From: Mya arenaria | Lineage: Eukaryota; Mollusca; Bivalvia; Myida; Myidae | Direction of reading: 5' to 3' | NCBI RefSeq assembly: GCF_026914265.1 | Contig: NC_069136.1 | Span: 37,924,362-37,988,361, forward strand | DNA length: 64,000 nucleotides | Shown: positions 24,119 through 35,599 of the stretch, one piece after another | Numbering within the stretch: position 1 is the stretch's first letter | Layout: each line of letters starts with the position of its first letter | Position numbers and translations under genes: made by a program | Notes under the pieces: generated by a model | Database searches by the model: none | The model's input: the letters and a program-made list of their open reading frames with translations, nothing else | Told to the model about the DNA's origin: nothing

Positions 24119-25892
24119 TTTAAATAATATCTTTATTTTAAACTGAATCTGAAACAATTTGCAAACTTTTTCATCAAATCTCTTTGTTTGTAACAACTTA
24201 ATGATGCAGGCGACATCTTATTTTCGCGCGTTCAAATTGCAAATCAAACGACAATTAACGTCCGCGCTAATTCTCGCTATTTTCTTCTCAACTTAATTAT
24301 TTTGAGAAGTCTCATTCAATTTAACGGAAACAACGGGAAAACACAATTTAAACAACAGCTTTAAGGGATATAAGTCATTTCGGAAATTGATGTTTGACGT
24401 TATCTGTCAATTTCATCTTTGACATCAATACTGACCAAATTGCAATTGTAACACTTGACGTTTTATCGTTACGGTGTTTAACGTCCCTTTGACGGTGAAT
24501 GTAATCTGAAGTGTTTGACAATTTGTTTATAGAAATTTAAATTGTTTTAATCACCGAAATAGCATTTCGCATGATTACATGGTAAGAGAAACACGTGTTT
24601 TTATTACTGCGGTGTTTTAATTCTTAAAGCGGTTTTATACTGGATTATGATTATTATTTTTTTAGGAATTAAGAATGAACATATACAGGAAGTATATCGA
24701 ATATTGTTTAAAATATTATTGTATAATCTCTTATTTGACAAATTATAACGATTTTAAGACGCAGCTGTGTATTGGATTATCGAAAGGTATTTAAAGTGCT
24801 CTAAATAGCGCACTTAAAGCAAATAATAACATTTGTGTCACAAGGTCGATCAGTAATTTAGTATTAAGTTGAAAATTGAAGATCAAACTGTATGAAAAGA
24901 GGGCGTTAGCGATTGAAGTTGAATTACATATCAAGACTAGTTTATTTTGCGGCTTTAAAAAGGAAAAAATATAACATTAATGTTCATTTCGAACAACTTC
25001 TTGTTTTCAACGATAGATATATCGTATATTGTGTAATTTATTTTCATCATAGTTTTACAATTATGATACAAGTTTTGTAATAAACTAAGCGATGTACGAC
25101 AAGATGAATGTTTTCTTTAGCCAAAAGTAAACACGGAACACAATGAAATTATTATTTAAACAAGCTTTATTCAAAATATATGCACTTTCTATACGATATT
25201 TCTCAATATTTTTGATTGATTTTTTCAGTGAAAGTTAAATATCTACGCAGGCGGTTGGAAGAAAATTGAATGTGGACCATTTAGTAGAGGGAGCATTTAG
25301 CGCAGTGAATTAAGATTGAAAAGTGTGATAGGGCTTTTTAATAGCTCTATAATTTAGTCTATGGACAACTAAGCGGACCTTTTAAGGTGATCTGAATGGA
25401 ATACTAAAAATATATAGTGGCTATTAATTCGTGTCGTAGTGAAAGTTGAGTTATTGAAGACACTGACCGATTGAAGAAGATAAAGCGATATATTCAAACG
25501 GGGACAAAAGGATATTGTTCAATTATTTATCGCCATTGGTCGTTGATAGACATCTGACCTCTGTTCTTGTGAAACTTGTGTGAATTTAAAACTGAAGTTA
25601 TTTTGACAAACCTGGATGTGTTCAAATATTTAAGGTTTAAGACTCGGAGTGCTAAACAGTGTTACAATACTCAATGCACGTAATGGGGACGTAATGCGTT
25701 GACGTCAATATATGTACAGCAGCAGAGCTGAGTATGAGCGCCTTTGTTATGTGAAATCATAGAGACGTCCTTTGGAATGTATTAAATCATTATATCGTTA
25801 AATATATATATTATTACCGACCCCTCAAACTTGAGATAATTTGAGGTTAACAAAAAGTGACGTCAACGTGACGTAAATTCTGACGTGACGTG
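24119..25892 (+). other. region upstream of FAM124 gene 1 (promoter/5' UTR not resolved)
   Basis: AT-rich DNA with no confident TATA box or transcription start. A possible acceptor (TTGATTGATTTTTTCAG) at about 25228 could open a 5' UTR exon. Just before the start codon there is a cluster of TGACGT half-sites (GTGACGTCAACGTGACGT and TGACGTGACGTGATGG at 25857-25895), which are CREB/ATF-type motifs. Whether they act as promoter elements is unknown. Confidence 0.4.
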
Positions 25893-25987
25893 ATGGAGAC
25901 GTACTTGAAACGGACGTACAAGCAGAGAGTGGCGAAGGCCAGACGTGCGCAGGAGGAGACGGAGAGCTACCCATTTTGGGATTACAG
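25893..25987 (+). CDS. FAM124 gene 1, coding exon 1
   Basis: Begins METYLKRTYKQRV and ends PFWDY plus two bases of an Arg codon. Donor CAG/GTAAAT at 25988. This short basic, Arg/Lys-rich N-terminus has no visible signal peptide. Confidence 0.85.
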
Positions 25988-28900
25988 GTAAATAATGAAA
26001 ACCCTTTATAACTGTCTATCCAACAAGCTTCTGTCCGTCCATCCGAACGGTTGAACTTGTTCCGTCTAGCCAGTCTTTCTAGTTTTCTCTTCGTATTTCT
26101 GCAATTTGCATATTGACCTTAATAATCAGTGTTTTTGTGGATTAGTTATAAAGAGTTATTTTATAAGGGCTTATGCTGTGAACATTTTTTACAGACGTTC
26201 TATGGATGTGTGTTAAATTCTTGGTTGATGATCGGTCCCAAAAATCACGAAAATACTTAAGTCAAATCTCAATTTCAGACTCAACTCATTTTACCACATC
26301 ACAGTAAAAGTTATTAAACCTCATTCATGCTTTAAAGCCTTTAAGAAGACGATTCTCTCATAGAATATGCTGATCAAAAACTTTTGGTCAAGATTCCGAA
26401 GAAAAACAAATCTACAGTATAAAATGTTATTGAATATTTCCCAATGTTAATAACAATTACCCAAGTATGTTTTTTGATCTAAAATAAGTTTTCTTTGAAT
26501 TATTGACAAATCTGTTTTTTAACACATTCTATGAGTAAATATGTTTGTTTTTTTAAATATAACGAAACATGCAAGATTTTGAATTATAATTTGCTTAAAT
26601 GTGGTAAATTGAGTTGAGCCTAAGGTTGAGATTTGACTTAAGTATTTTTTATTACATCGAAGCTGATAATGTTATGTAGGGTATTGTTTATTATATCATA
26701 CACGATCAGATCTATAGAACACATTGTAAAAACAATAAATTTTTCAATGGTTTCGATAAAAAATAACGATCTTAAAAACAAAATCGAAAACAATTATTTT
26801 GTATTTGGGCGCTTATCGCATGAATGGTTACTTTGAAAAAAGACAATACCGAAAGACATTGACACTCATTCACAAGAGATAACAAGCGATAGTTATCGAA
26901 GTTTCAAGTTGATTAGAATCAGACATGTGCTTTTAGATGTCAGGACTTCTATCGATTACAAATTCTGAAGATGTATTTCTGAAGATGAAACGATCGATGG
27001 ATTTTATCTGTAACATTCTGTAGGGATATTTCATAAATAGAATGAATCAAGCTGTTTGAATGAATATGGATACTTTTGTATAAATGCCATCACGCCATGC
27101 AGGATTCTGAAATTAAATATTGACTCGAGGATTTTATGCAGCTTGAAGAAAATCAAATACTTGGCAATGTATTGATACATTTAAAAGATCGCAGTCAATG
27201 GTCTTCTATGAATATTTCAATGTTTCCATTTTGCAATGTTTATGTACATCCATTTATTTAAATAATATTAGTTCTAAGTATAATAAAATCAGATAGTACA
27301 CCTTTGAATGGTATCAATATGCAGCTGAGCACCCCCACACACACCTCACCACACACACACACCAGCCAATGAAAAAAGTTTACTTCAATTTTGTTAGAAC
27401 AATGTGAAATGTTCGTACTCGACCATTAGGGAAGGGGCTCATGTAGAGGTACGCAATATCTGGGTGGGGCGGTAGGGGGAGAGGGGGAGGTAAACCTTTA
27501 ATATGGGTACCAAACACCAAAAGGTTAGCTGACTGCTGTCTGTAATACCAAATATCTGACTTAAAGCCTGGCTTAATCAAAGCAGTCGAAGCGTATTTAT
27601 ACTTTTAATTTTACTTATCATAAACATATAATATTAAATGGTTGACATACTTGCTGTCATTCTGGAAAAGTTCAAAACAGGCTTTACTCAAACAGTCCGA
27701 GCTAGTAGTATTCATGTTAATTCTGTTTTTCACTATTTTGTCTCTATTATTTGTGTTCTGTTCTGTTCTGTTCCGGGTTTTCTTCCCATTGTGTTAATTC
27801 CTTTTCTATGCAACAATGCAGCACATGCTGACTATTTTTTTTTTGAATGGTAATAACCTCTTTTATAGTTTTTATTATAAATTAACAAAGGAATGTAATC
27901 TGAAACTTCATATTTGAACTCAATCAAGTTGTTTTGAGAACATAAGTTAAATATTATCGCATGAAAAATTGTCATAAATAAAGCCAATAGTAGGTATGTC
28001 ACATTGTCAGATATGTTATATGATATGGTAAATACCATAATGAGGAATGTATAACATTATACGACAATATTACTGAAACTTAAGTGATACAATCTGCACT
28101 AGTATTGTTCAAATGTTCAAATGTTATTCAGTCAGAAAATGAAATGATTTTTTTGAAATGAAACGTTATTAATCTAATTTAAGTGTATTTTTCTGCTTAG
28201 GCCTAAACAAAAAAGCAATTGGTTCGGGTAACCCGACCCTATCTTCGAAATAGACGCCGACCCTACCGTTTTTATTGTCAGTTTTTTTAAGTATGTGTTA
28301 AACTTTGTAGTTTAAAACCTTTGAATCCTTATACAGAATATTACTTAAACAACATTCTCCATTGAGGACAATTACGTACAGACTAATAATAAAAAGCCTA
28401 GCTACTTTACCCTACCTGTTTTTGAAAAGGATGTAACCCTAACCAAACCATTATAATGTTTGGCCTCATGAGCTTGAATGACAGATTTAGAATGTTTTGT
28501 TTTCTTAAAAGTTTAATCAATTTAATGTTATCAGTATCTTTGTCGGTATTTAAAAACATCTTAAGTCATTTCCTAAGTTTAAGCATTCACTTGTCCTATA
28601 ATATAATCAATTTAATAATATCTTAAATACTTTATCTTCATTCGTTGTATTGAATATATCTTTTTTTAAAAATGTTAAAAACACTGATTCTGTTTCTCTA
28701 ACATGACAGTGAACAGTTTTATAGAATCGTTTTAAGTTAAGAAATAACTTAAGATGTTTTATGAATGCAGGCCCTGGGCTGGTATTCACAACGCATCTAA
28801 AGTCAGTTCCTAACTTAAGTTACTTTCTTATTTTACATATCTCATTGGGCGTATGATATAAAAACAATTCATAATGCTGAAAAACATTTTTTCATCGGCC

Positions 28901-31900
28901 ATATTGAAAAGACATGCTTTAATGTTAAAAGCATTCATACAATTCTTTGAATTTGGCTATGAACATTTTTGTACAATCGATTTAAGTTAAGAAATAACTG
29001 AAGATATTTTATATTTTATGAATACCGGCCTGATCTACAATGTCCGGTAGATAGACTGTCAATCTTTTGTACAAAACATGTAGATTCAATAATTGCCCCC
29101 CCCCCCCCCCCTCCCAAAGATTTGTAATCTTATATCACATGTATGATAATCTTTAGATTTAGATATTAGATTGAGACAATGGTTTGTGGGACTATTTTTC
29201 ACGTATACCGTGATATTTAGAGACGTAGAGTAAACAAACTCAGTCAGAATAATCGAAATATAAACAATAACCGATCGTAAAACAAACAATCTATTGACAG
29301 ACTCAAGTGTATTGAAAAAATCTGTGTCCCATCAAATGTCTATACGTTTAACAAGCATTCTTAATTCCTTATGCACTTGACTTTGATTTATTTATGACGG
29401 CCGGCAAAATTGCTTATCACAGTTTTAGCCAATTTTCATCGGAATTTGGTGGAAACAAGCACTCTAAAAGGCATTGTTTGGAGATCTGCTCTCTGATTCT
29501 GTCAAATGATTATTTTGTGCCGGATTATAAAAACAGTTAAAGTGCTCTTAGTTTAATAGTTGTGTGTTCTTTTTATTATATAAAATGCATTGTAAGGAAT
29601 TAAGCGAAGCTGTACGCTGTGCAGGCAGACAGGGGAAAACCGTGATTAAACTGTAGTCTAAATTTTATTATATAGGATGAGAATAAAAAAAAATCAGCTT
29701 CAAGTGACAATTTTTCAGCTGAATGTTAAAATAATTATTTGAATTAAGGTGAGTTACCGATAGTATATGTTTTTATTCTCGGAACTTATTACGCTTATAA
29801 CTTTATCCTTTAAGATATATTTGTATAAATTATTACTGAATGTGGGTACCTAAACTTGCCTGAAAAAATAGCGAGACATCGGCTATGGTGTAAATGGAAG
29901 CCCCTGAATCACTTAATTTGAAAGGGACGCATACTTTTGTAGGACGTATAGGCACTTTATTTGGAAGGGATGGATACTTTTGTTCTGGACGTATCTTTCG
30001 TATAAATATATTTACACAAGTGTTTTATATATTGCAGGTCGCGGCGAGGCAGCGTGTCAGCATCCACTTCCGGTACATCGTCGTCTGGTTCCTCCTCATT
30101 TGACGGTAAGCATCCCTTCTAATGTCCCTATATCTCCATATATGTACCTGACCACCTGTATATACGGCGGTGTAAACAACCTCATACGGAGGGTAATCGC
30201 CCGACCCTGTCCGGTATGGAAATTAAGACAGGAACGTTGCATTTATTAGCCACGTTTTACTTAACTTTGTTAAACACGTCCGTATGTCCAGTGTAGTGAA
30301 TTCGAAAACTGTACTTGTTTATTATCTTAACATAACCGATTCCATCCAAATAAACGACCTGATGAAATAAAATATCTTTATTTTTATACATCAAATACCT
30401 TAAAGCTGCACTCTCACAGAAATACCATTTTTACAACTTTTTTATTTTCTGTCTTGGAAAGAGCAATTTTTTTGCAAAAATGTATGCAAACCAAGTTTGC
30501 TGACAAAATAATCAGATCGTAGATTTTCATATTTCCGTTTGAAAATTAATGCTTTATGGCTGAAACCGTTCAAATGCATAAAACATTTTTTTAACTTAAA
30601 TATGAAAATCTGCCATCTAATTTTTTGTCAGCAATTTTATATCACTGGTTTCCATGGATTTTCGCAAAAAATTGGCTCGTTCCAAGACAAAAAAATAAAA
30701 AAAGTTGTCAATGTAAGAGTGCAGCTTTAAGTTAAAATACATCGAATGTTGTATAAAATACTAATATACGGTAGTTCAGTGCGAATATATCTTATTAAAA
30801 GTGCACACACCCAGAAAACTCATAAAATAAGAATGAATTTGCGAATAATTGGTTCAAGCAACTATTCATTGAAGAAATCAGACACAATTATAGCGCTAAT
30901 TTGTCAAATTGAAAACGCTGCTGGATCAAACAAAACGATATTTCGCAAAGGAACGTAAACTTAAAAATAAACTTTTGAGAAGTAGCAAATACATTGATTT
31001 ACCGGCTGATCAAACATATTTTAAGTATATTTACATCGCATATTGCATTTGTATAAGTTTATAGCATGAAGTATAGTAAAAACACGACATCTTTAAGGTG
31101 GAGAAATAAAATTTTTGATTGATATACATGTTAATTTGACTATTATCGCTATTACACGAGTGAAAATGTTTTGTCTCGGGTGTGGTTTTCGAATTTTTAA
31201 AAAGAGAATGACAAATTTTGGCCAAGCTAAGACTCTGGTTTTTATTCAAAAGACCTTATTCAGGCTGTTGGATCATGTTTCAAAAATGCTATTTAAGAAG
31301 TCTTTATCATGAGCAATATCATTCGAGATTTCTATGCAAATCCACTTTTGCTAATCGGACATAAAATGACTGAAATCAGAGCTAGTCCAGTTTCTGTGCT
31401 TTACTTCAAAGGAAACAAGCCGGCACCACGTGTTACCCGCTGGGTTCCGTATTGATCCGATTTTTGAATCGGGTATTTCCGGTGATGAACGAATTGAATC
31501 GGATTGCGCTCGGCTTATATCACGGAAATCGCCGTGAATTTTCGATTGGAACGAAACATATAGGTGCCGAAATCTTCCGAACGCTACCGTAAAATACCGA
31601 CAAATGCTGAATTCTCATTAATTCACTAATTGATCAAAGTATCACCGATAGCTGGAATCGAATTGATTTTTGTGCTTGAGCTCTTTAGATTGTTACAAAG
31701 ACGTGAGGGTCCATATTTTGCAATTAAATATTTACAATGTCAATCTGTCATCGGCGTTGCTGTGAAAATGTCCTGTGTAAACTAATAGTGTTGAGAAATG
31801 GATGTTCGGAATGATTTGTAGTGCAAGATATTGCATATTTCTTATAGTGTGACCAAATTTAGCTACATGGATATGGATATATATAGCAATTATACAATGT

Positions 31901-33959
31901 TTAGTGAGTATTATATTGTAAGAATGATGTAATTGTTTAAGAATTTAATAAGTTACATATGCTTTATAAAATATGTAATATTTGTCACAAACTCTCAAGC
32001 GGAAAAATCAAAAAATACCTTAATCATGCATTGGGCGGTCATGTAAATGTATTTATAATTGATCAATTTTGTTCTTATACGTATGTTAACAATCTTCCTG
32101 TTTAAGATTTGTAATACATATTTCAACAATTTCGTTATGCCTATACTTACCAACTTTCGCTTATTTCAAAGGGTGCAGCCTGTCGTCCCTATCCTCCATC
32201 CGGTCAGCGGAGGCAACAGACGTTGGAAGCGCGGACTCGAGCTGCGCGAGCTCGGAGTCTGACGTCGTCATGGTGACCAGCGATCCCCGACGGCTTCAGC
32301 TCCACTTCCTGGTACACCAGCACGAGGTACGACCGTCCGACAGGGACATTCATGTTTATTTTCTATTAGACAAATTGTAAGACATAATTGCTCTCGTGTT
32401 GTGAGTGTCGTAATGTCATTCCGATGAACATATTTTTTTTTTAGACATGATGTGCATTTGCTAAACAGATAAAGGTCGTTTTGCTTTCTGGCTGTGCATG
32501 CTTAATTATTCCAAAAACGTTATAGTATAGTATAGTACAGTCGAACCCCGCTGGCTCGAACTCCGTCGAAAACACCTCGAGCATCGGAAAGTTCGAGTCA
32601 GGCGGAAATGCTTACATTCAGTAAAAGGAAATTGGTCCTTAAAATGTAGTTCGAGCCAACAAAAAAATCGAGCCATGCGATTTCGAGCCATCGGGGTTCG
32701 ACTGTAATTTAGATTTGAATATTATCTGAGAAAAAAAACTGACTTTGTTTAAAATAAACCGGTAATCTCTAAACATTTTTAGGTTAAATACTAGTCTCTA
32801 TTATTTGTTTAATTGGTCTCATGTACTTTTAGTATTGATTTTACAATTTCATTGGCAATTATGTTTAATACTGTTTATCTCCCCCTTTTTACAGGTGTTG
32901 CCGCTGGCAGAGCTGTACCGCCCGGTGGTGGACTGGGTGGACGCTGACCTCCATATATTCAAGGTCAGCTCCCCCACACACGACGATGACAACGTTAACC
33001 AGTCATTCAACCAGCCCCAGCGTGTCGCGCGCATGCCCAGCATTGCAGTCATGCTCTTCCTGAGCGAGGAAGGACCACTAGGGTATGAGCGGATACAGTC
33101 CGCGAAACGACGGTTTGAAAAACCGCCCTGGAGGTTTCACCATTCGGAACAAGTCGGTCAAGGAAAAATAAACTTGTATCCCTACAACAGTACGGACTAC
33201 TTTTATACGTCAGAGGAGCTTCCGCTCTGGGCGCTACGAATGGTGCATTGTGGGAAGGAGTTTCTAAGAATAGTGCTATTTACCAGTGAAGAATCATGGA
33301 ACGATATGATTGCGTTTTACAAGTTGATAATTGGTTTTGAACCGGACACAAGTAAAGACGATTTCTGTTTGTTTACAGTGTACTCTCGTGGCCATTATGA
33401 CGTGCAACTCGCGTTGAAGAAGCTTAAGGGGGACACCTCACCACGTCCACTTAATTCCGTAAAACTACAATTTAGAGTGCCAGATGTTGGAAGTTTAGTC
33501 CCCCTGTTTCCCAATGTGTGCAAACCGGTCTCGGATAATGTTTGGGAAACGAAGGACCACGACGGCAACGTCATTACAATTGACGTCACAGGCAAACCTC
33601 GGCCTACGTCATCGACACCAACAGACAGTCGAAACGTGACGTCACATTCGAGATCGTCATCACGTTCATCACGATCATCCCGAACATCAAACGGTTCCAC
33701 AAATTCGGAACACTCGGACAACAAATCCGTGCAATCATTGACATCAGTGACGTCATCATCTATATCGTCATCGATGACGTCAGTTTCTAGTGACAGATCG
33801 ACGTCAAGTTTTGCGATTAGTGTGACGTCACGGGATTCTGAGGACGTTCCCCCAAAGTTACCACCGAGGGTACCTCTGAGAAAGGCTCCTCCGCGACCAC
33901 CGAAATTACTTCCGAAACCGAAAGAGTGCTTAGCCTCGCTTCAGGGCTTTTATGTCTAA
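25893..33959 (+). CDS. FAM124 family protein, gene 1 (4 coding exons, complete)
   Basis: Exons 25893-25987, 30038-30105, 32172-32326 and 32895-33959 join in frame (95+68+155+1065 nt) to give 460 aa. Every junction is GT-AG. Residues about 100-337 form the FAM124 domain: LPLAELYRPVVDWVDADLH, then PWRFHHSEQ, YPYNSTDYFYTSEELPLWA, KEFLRIVLFTSEESW, FYKLIIGFEP, DDFCLFTVYS, LQFRVPDV and KDHDGNVITID. The D-DGN motif and repeated strand pattern resemble vicinal-oxygen-chelate (glyoxalase) folds, but I see no confident metal-ligand set. Residues 338-420 are Ser-rich, 424-447 Pro-rich with PPKLPPRVP and APPRPPKLLP, possible SH3 ligands, and the protein ends FYV, a possible class II PDZ ligand. The biochemical function of FAM124 is not established. 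Start chosen at the first ATG of exon 1, whose WDYR-SRRG junction is kept in gene 2's SRRG exon. Confidence 0.92.
28543..28774. mobile_element. palindromic MITE, family C, copy 1
   Basis: The left arm GGTATTTAAAAACATCTTAAG mirrors the right arm AACTTAAGATGTTTTATGAAT. It abuts copy 2 with a few bases between. Family landmarks are paired CTTAAG and TTAAGAAATAACTTAAG. Confidence 0.75.
28776..29031. mobile_element. palindromic MITE, family C, copy 2
   Basis: The left end GGCTGGTATTCACAACGCAT and right end TTTTATGAATACCGGCC form the inverted repeat. Interior arms TCAGTTCCTAACTTAAG and TTAAGTTAAGAAATAACT pair. Confidence 0.78.
30038..30105 (+). CDS. FAM124 gene 1, coding exon 2
   Basis: Acceptor ATATTGCAG/GTCGCGG and donor GACG/GTAAGC. 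Encodes SRRGSVSASTSGTSSSG and a further SSSFD. The homologous exon of gene 2 is at 49755-49816. Confidence 0.87.
30106..32171 (+). other. FAM124 gene 1 intron 2
   Basis: A 2.07-kb intron. Apart from the foldback element at 30399-30732 it is AT-rich. GC content rises at 31420-31600 with several CGG/CCG motifs but no exon that I can support. Confidence 0.65.
30399..30732. mobile_element. foldback element, family A, copy 2 (in FAM124 intron 2)
   Basis: Ends CTTAAAGCTGCACTCTCACAG and GTAAGAGTGCAGCTTTAAG. The centre near 30570 (AAACCGTTCAAATGC region) joins two arms that mirror each other over most of the length (GTCTTGGAAAGAGCAATTTT against GGCTCGTTCCAAGAC). Confidence 0.86.
32172..32326 (+). 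CDS. FAM124 gene 1, coding exon 3
   Basis: Acceptor TTATTTCAAAG/GGTGC and donor GAG/GTACGA. Encodes CSLSSLSSIRSAEATDVG, a Ser-rich stretch and LQLHFLVHQHE, the first strand-like segment of the FAM124 domain. In gene 2 the matching sequence is not split from the main exon. Confidence 0.87.
32327..32894 (+). other. FAM124 gene 1 intron 3 (absent in gene 2)
   Basis: A 568-bp phase 0 intron carrying a TCGAA-rich palindromic MITE at 32536-32706. The corresponding point of gene 2 is uninterrupted coding sequence. Confidence 0.85.
32536..32706. mobile_element. TCGAA-rich palindromic MITE, family D, copy 1
   Basis: Begins TACAGTCGAACCCCGCTGG and ends ATCGGGGTTCGACTGTA. The arms carry repeated GGCTCGAA / TTCGAGCC, and the boundary is TA. 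About 171 bp, no coding capacity. Confidence 0.87.
32895..33959 (+). CDS. FAM124 gene 1, coding exon 4 (terminal)
   Basis: Acceptor CCCCCTTTTTACAG/GTGTTG, phase 0. Holds most of the FAM124 domain, the Ser-rich and Pro-rich tails and the TAA at 33957. The open frame upstream of 32895 is intron. Confidence 0.92.
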   Translation: MLPLAELYRPVVDWVDADLHIFKVSSPTHDDDNVNQSFNQPQRVARMPSIAVMLFLSEEGPLGYERIQSAKRRFEKPPWRFHHSEQVGQGKINLYPYNSTDYFYTSEELPLWALRMVHCGKEFLRIVLFTSEESWNDMIAFYKLIIGFEPDTSKDDFCLFTVYSRGHYDVQLALKKLKGDTSPRPLNSVKLQFRVPDVGSLVPLFPNVCKPVSDNVWETKDHDGNVITIDVTGKPRPTSSTPTDSRNVTSHSRSSSRSSRSSRTSNGSTNSEHSDNKSVQSLTSVTSSSISSSMTSVSSDRSTSSFAISVTSRDSEDVPPKLPPRVPLRKAPPRPPKLLPKPKECLASLQGFYV

Positions 33960-34002
33960 CAAAATATGTATTGTATACTTAAAATTTTATTTCACTAAAG
34001 AT

Positions 34003-34260
34003 CTGGCCCCTATTTCACGAAACTTCTTAAGTCTATTATAACCGAATAAAGCTAAGCTCACTATTTTTGTTTTTCTATAATTTGTGTTATTTAAGTTACT
34101 TTTTTTTAGGATTTTTAGACTTTAAATAGTAAAAATCTTTATGCTATTCACAATAAACCGTTTTTACTTAATCAAAACCAAATTTAAGGATGTATTACAT
34201 TATTGAAATAAGCTACTTAAACCTGTTAACTTTAAGAAGTTTCGAGAAATTGGGGCCAGG
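34003..34260. mobile_element. palindromic MITE, family C relative, in the FAM124 gene 1 3' flank
   Basis: Begins CTGGCCCCTATTTCACGAAA (then CTTCTTAAG) and ends CTTTAAGAAGTTTCGAGAAA (then TTGGGGCCAG), a nearly perfect inverted repeat. It begins 44 bp past the FAM124 stop codon. Confidence 0.83.
34045..34157 (+). terminator. candidate polyadenylation signals for FAM124 gene 1
   Basis: AATAAA at 34045-34050 and 34152-34157. Both lie inside the MITE at 34003-34260, so the 3' end of the transcript may be set by transposon sequence. Confidence 0.4.
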
Positions 34261-35235
34261 TCATGAAATGTTTATTTATGTACGAAATTACATTCTGTTG
34301 TTTTCTGAATGGTTCCATTCGTATTTTTTCAATTGAAATGTGTCATATAAACATAATACGTAAATATGGATTTATATAAACACCACTAAACATTTTTATC
34401 TAAAAATATATGTTGAACATAATTATATATTTATAAATTGTTGAGAGATATTATTTATACTTGTTGTTTGTTACGTATTGTAAATAAGATTTGATACATG
34501 TAATGCAGTGACGTTTTGTATGTATATGAGATTATAATTATACTATCTGTAATTATATATGATATTTCTGTACTTTCGCCAATACGAATGCAGAATTGGG
34601 AGAAATTACTTGCTAGAAAATGTGAAAAAACACAATAATAAAAATATCAAAATAAAGTTAAATTGTTTGTTTTTATTGAAACTTACACATGTAATATTAA
34701 TTCTACCTCATGTACAAGGTTTGGAATCACGTGACTTCAATGGGCTTTTAACAAAGGTCACCACGGGTCACCATGGACTTCCACACGTGTGAAATAGATG
34801 TGCTTGTATTTCAATGATTAATAATTTTAGCATTGCATCCTTTTACAAAATTCCGTCAAGTTGAAATTTTGGTCAAGGATTGCCTCATTAAAAACAAGCA
34901 AATCTTAAATACTTCACACGTTTAGAAGCAGAAAATAACATAGTCTTTTATAGGCTGAGAAATGTGTTCATATCTTTTCTGTCAAAAAAGTTATGTAGAA
35001 ATATACGTCACTAACTTGTTTGTTTACATCGCTTGTGACCCGTGGTGACCAATGTGAGAACCCCTTTGAAATCACGTGATTCCTCACTCTGATTTATGAT
35101 CTGGTGTCTTTTGGACTTGGCGAACTCAGGGTAAATATAACACATTTGTTGTTTGCCGGGCTGTCGACATACGGTGTTGCATTTATTTTCACTAAATAAC
35201 TAGTTATGAATGGCGTATAATGCTGAATAATTGTA
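34261..35235. other. AT-rich intergenic DNA
   Basis: No gene or clear element. GGTCACCACGGGTCACCATGG at about 34754 and its near reverse complement GTGACCCGTGGTGACC at about 35034 bracket 280 bp, together with AATCACGTGA on both sides. They may be the ends of another palindromic element. Confidence 0.45.
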
Positions 35236-35510
35236 TGAACCAAGTTCATGTGAAGACGTAGACATGGGGGTCAAGGTCGATGTAACTTGGTATGTGGCAA
35301 GTTTATGTGAAGACGTAGACATGGGGTCAAGGTCGATGTAACTTGGTATGTGGCAATTCATGTGAAGACGTAGACATGGGGTCAAGGTCGATGTAACTTG
35401 GTATGTGGCAAGTTCATGTGAAGGCGTAGACATGGGGGTCAAGGTCGATGTAACTTGGTATGCGGCAAGTTCATGTGAAGACTTAGACATGGGGTCAAGG
35501 TTGATGTAGG
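35236..35510. repeat. 55-57-bp minisatellite, five copies
   Basis: Unit contains CAAGTTCATGTGAAGACGTA, GACATGGGGTCAAGGTCGAT and GTAACTTGGTATGTGG. Small length changes (GGGG/GGGGG, and loss of AG in the third copy) alter frame between copies. Confidence 0.93.
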
Positions 35511-35599
35511 CTTCAATTCCAAGTCTTATGTAAATTTTGATGGTAAATTTGTCTGCAAATATCCAAATGAATAGTGCTTAGGTCACATTTAGATAATCT

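Larger units (their letters stand above)
25988..30037 (+). other. FAM124 gene 1 intron 1
   Basis: A 4.05-kb AT-rich intron. It holds a short CA/CACC tract at 27340-27364, a (GTTCT)n run at 27754-27773, two adjacent family C MITEs at 28543-29031 and a poly-C tract at 29095-29112. I see no further exon. Confidence 0.7.
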
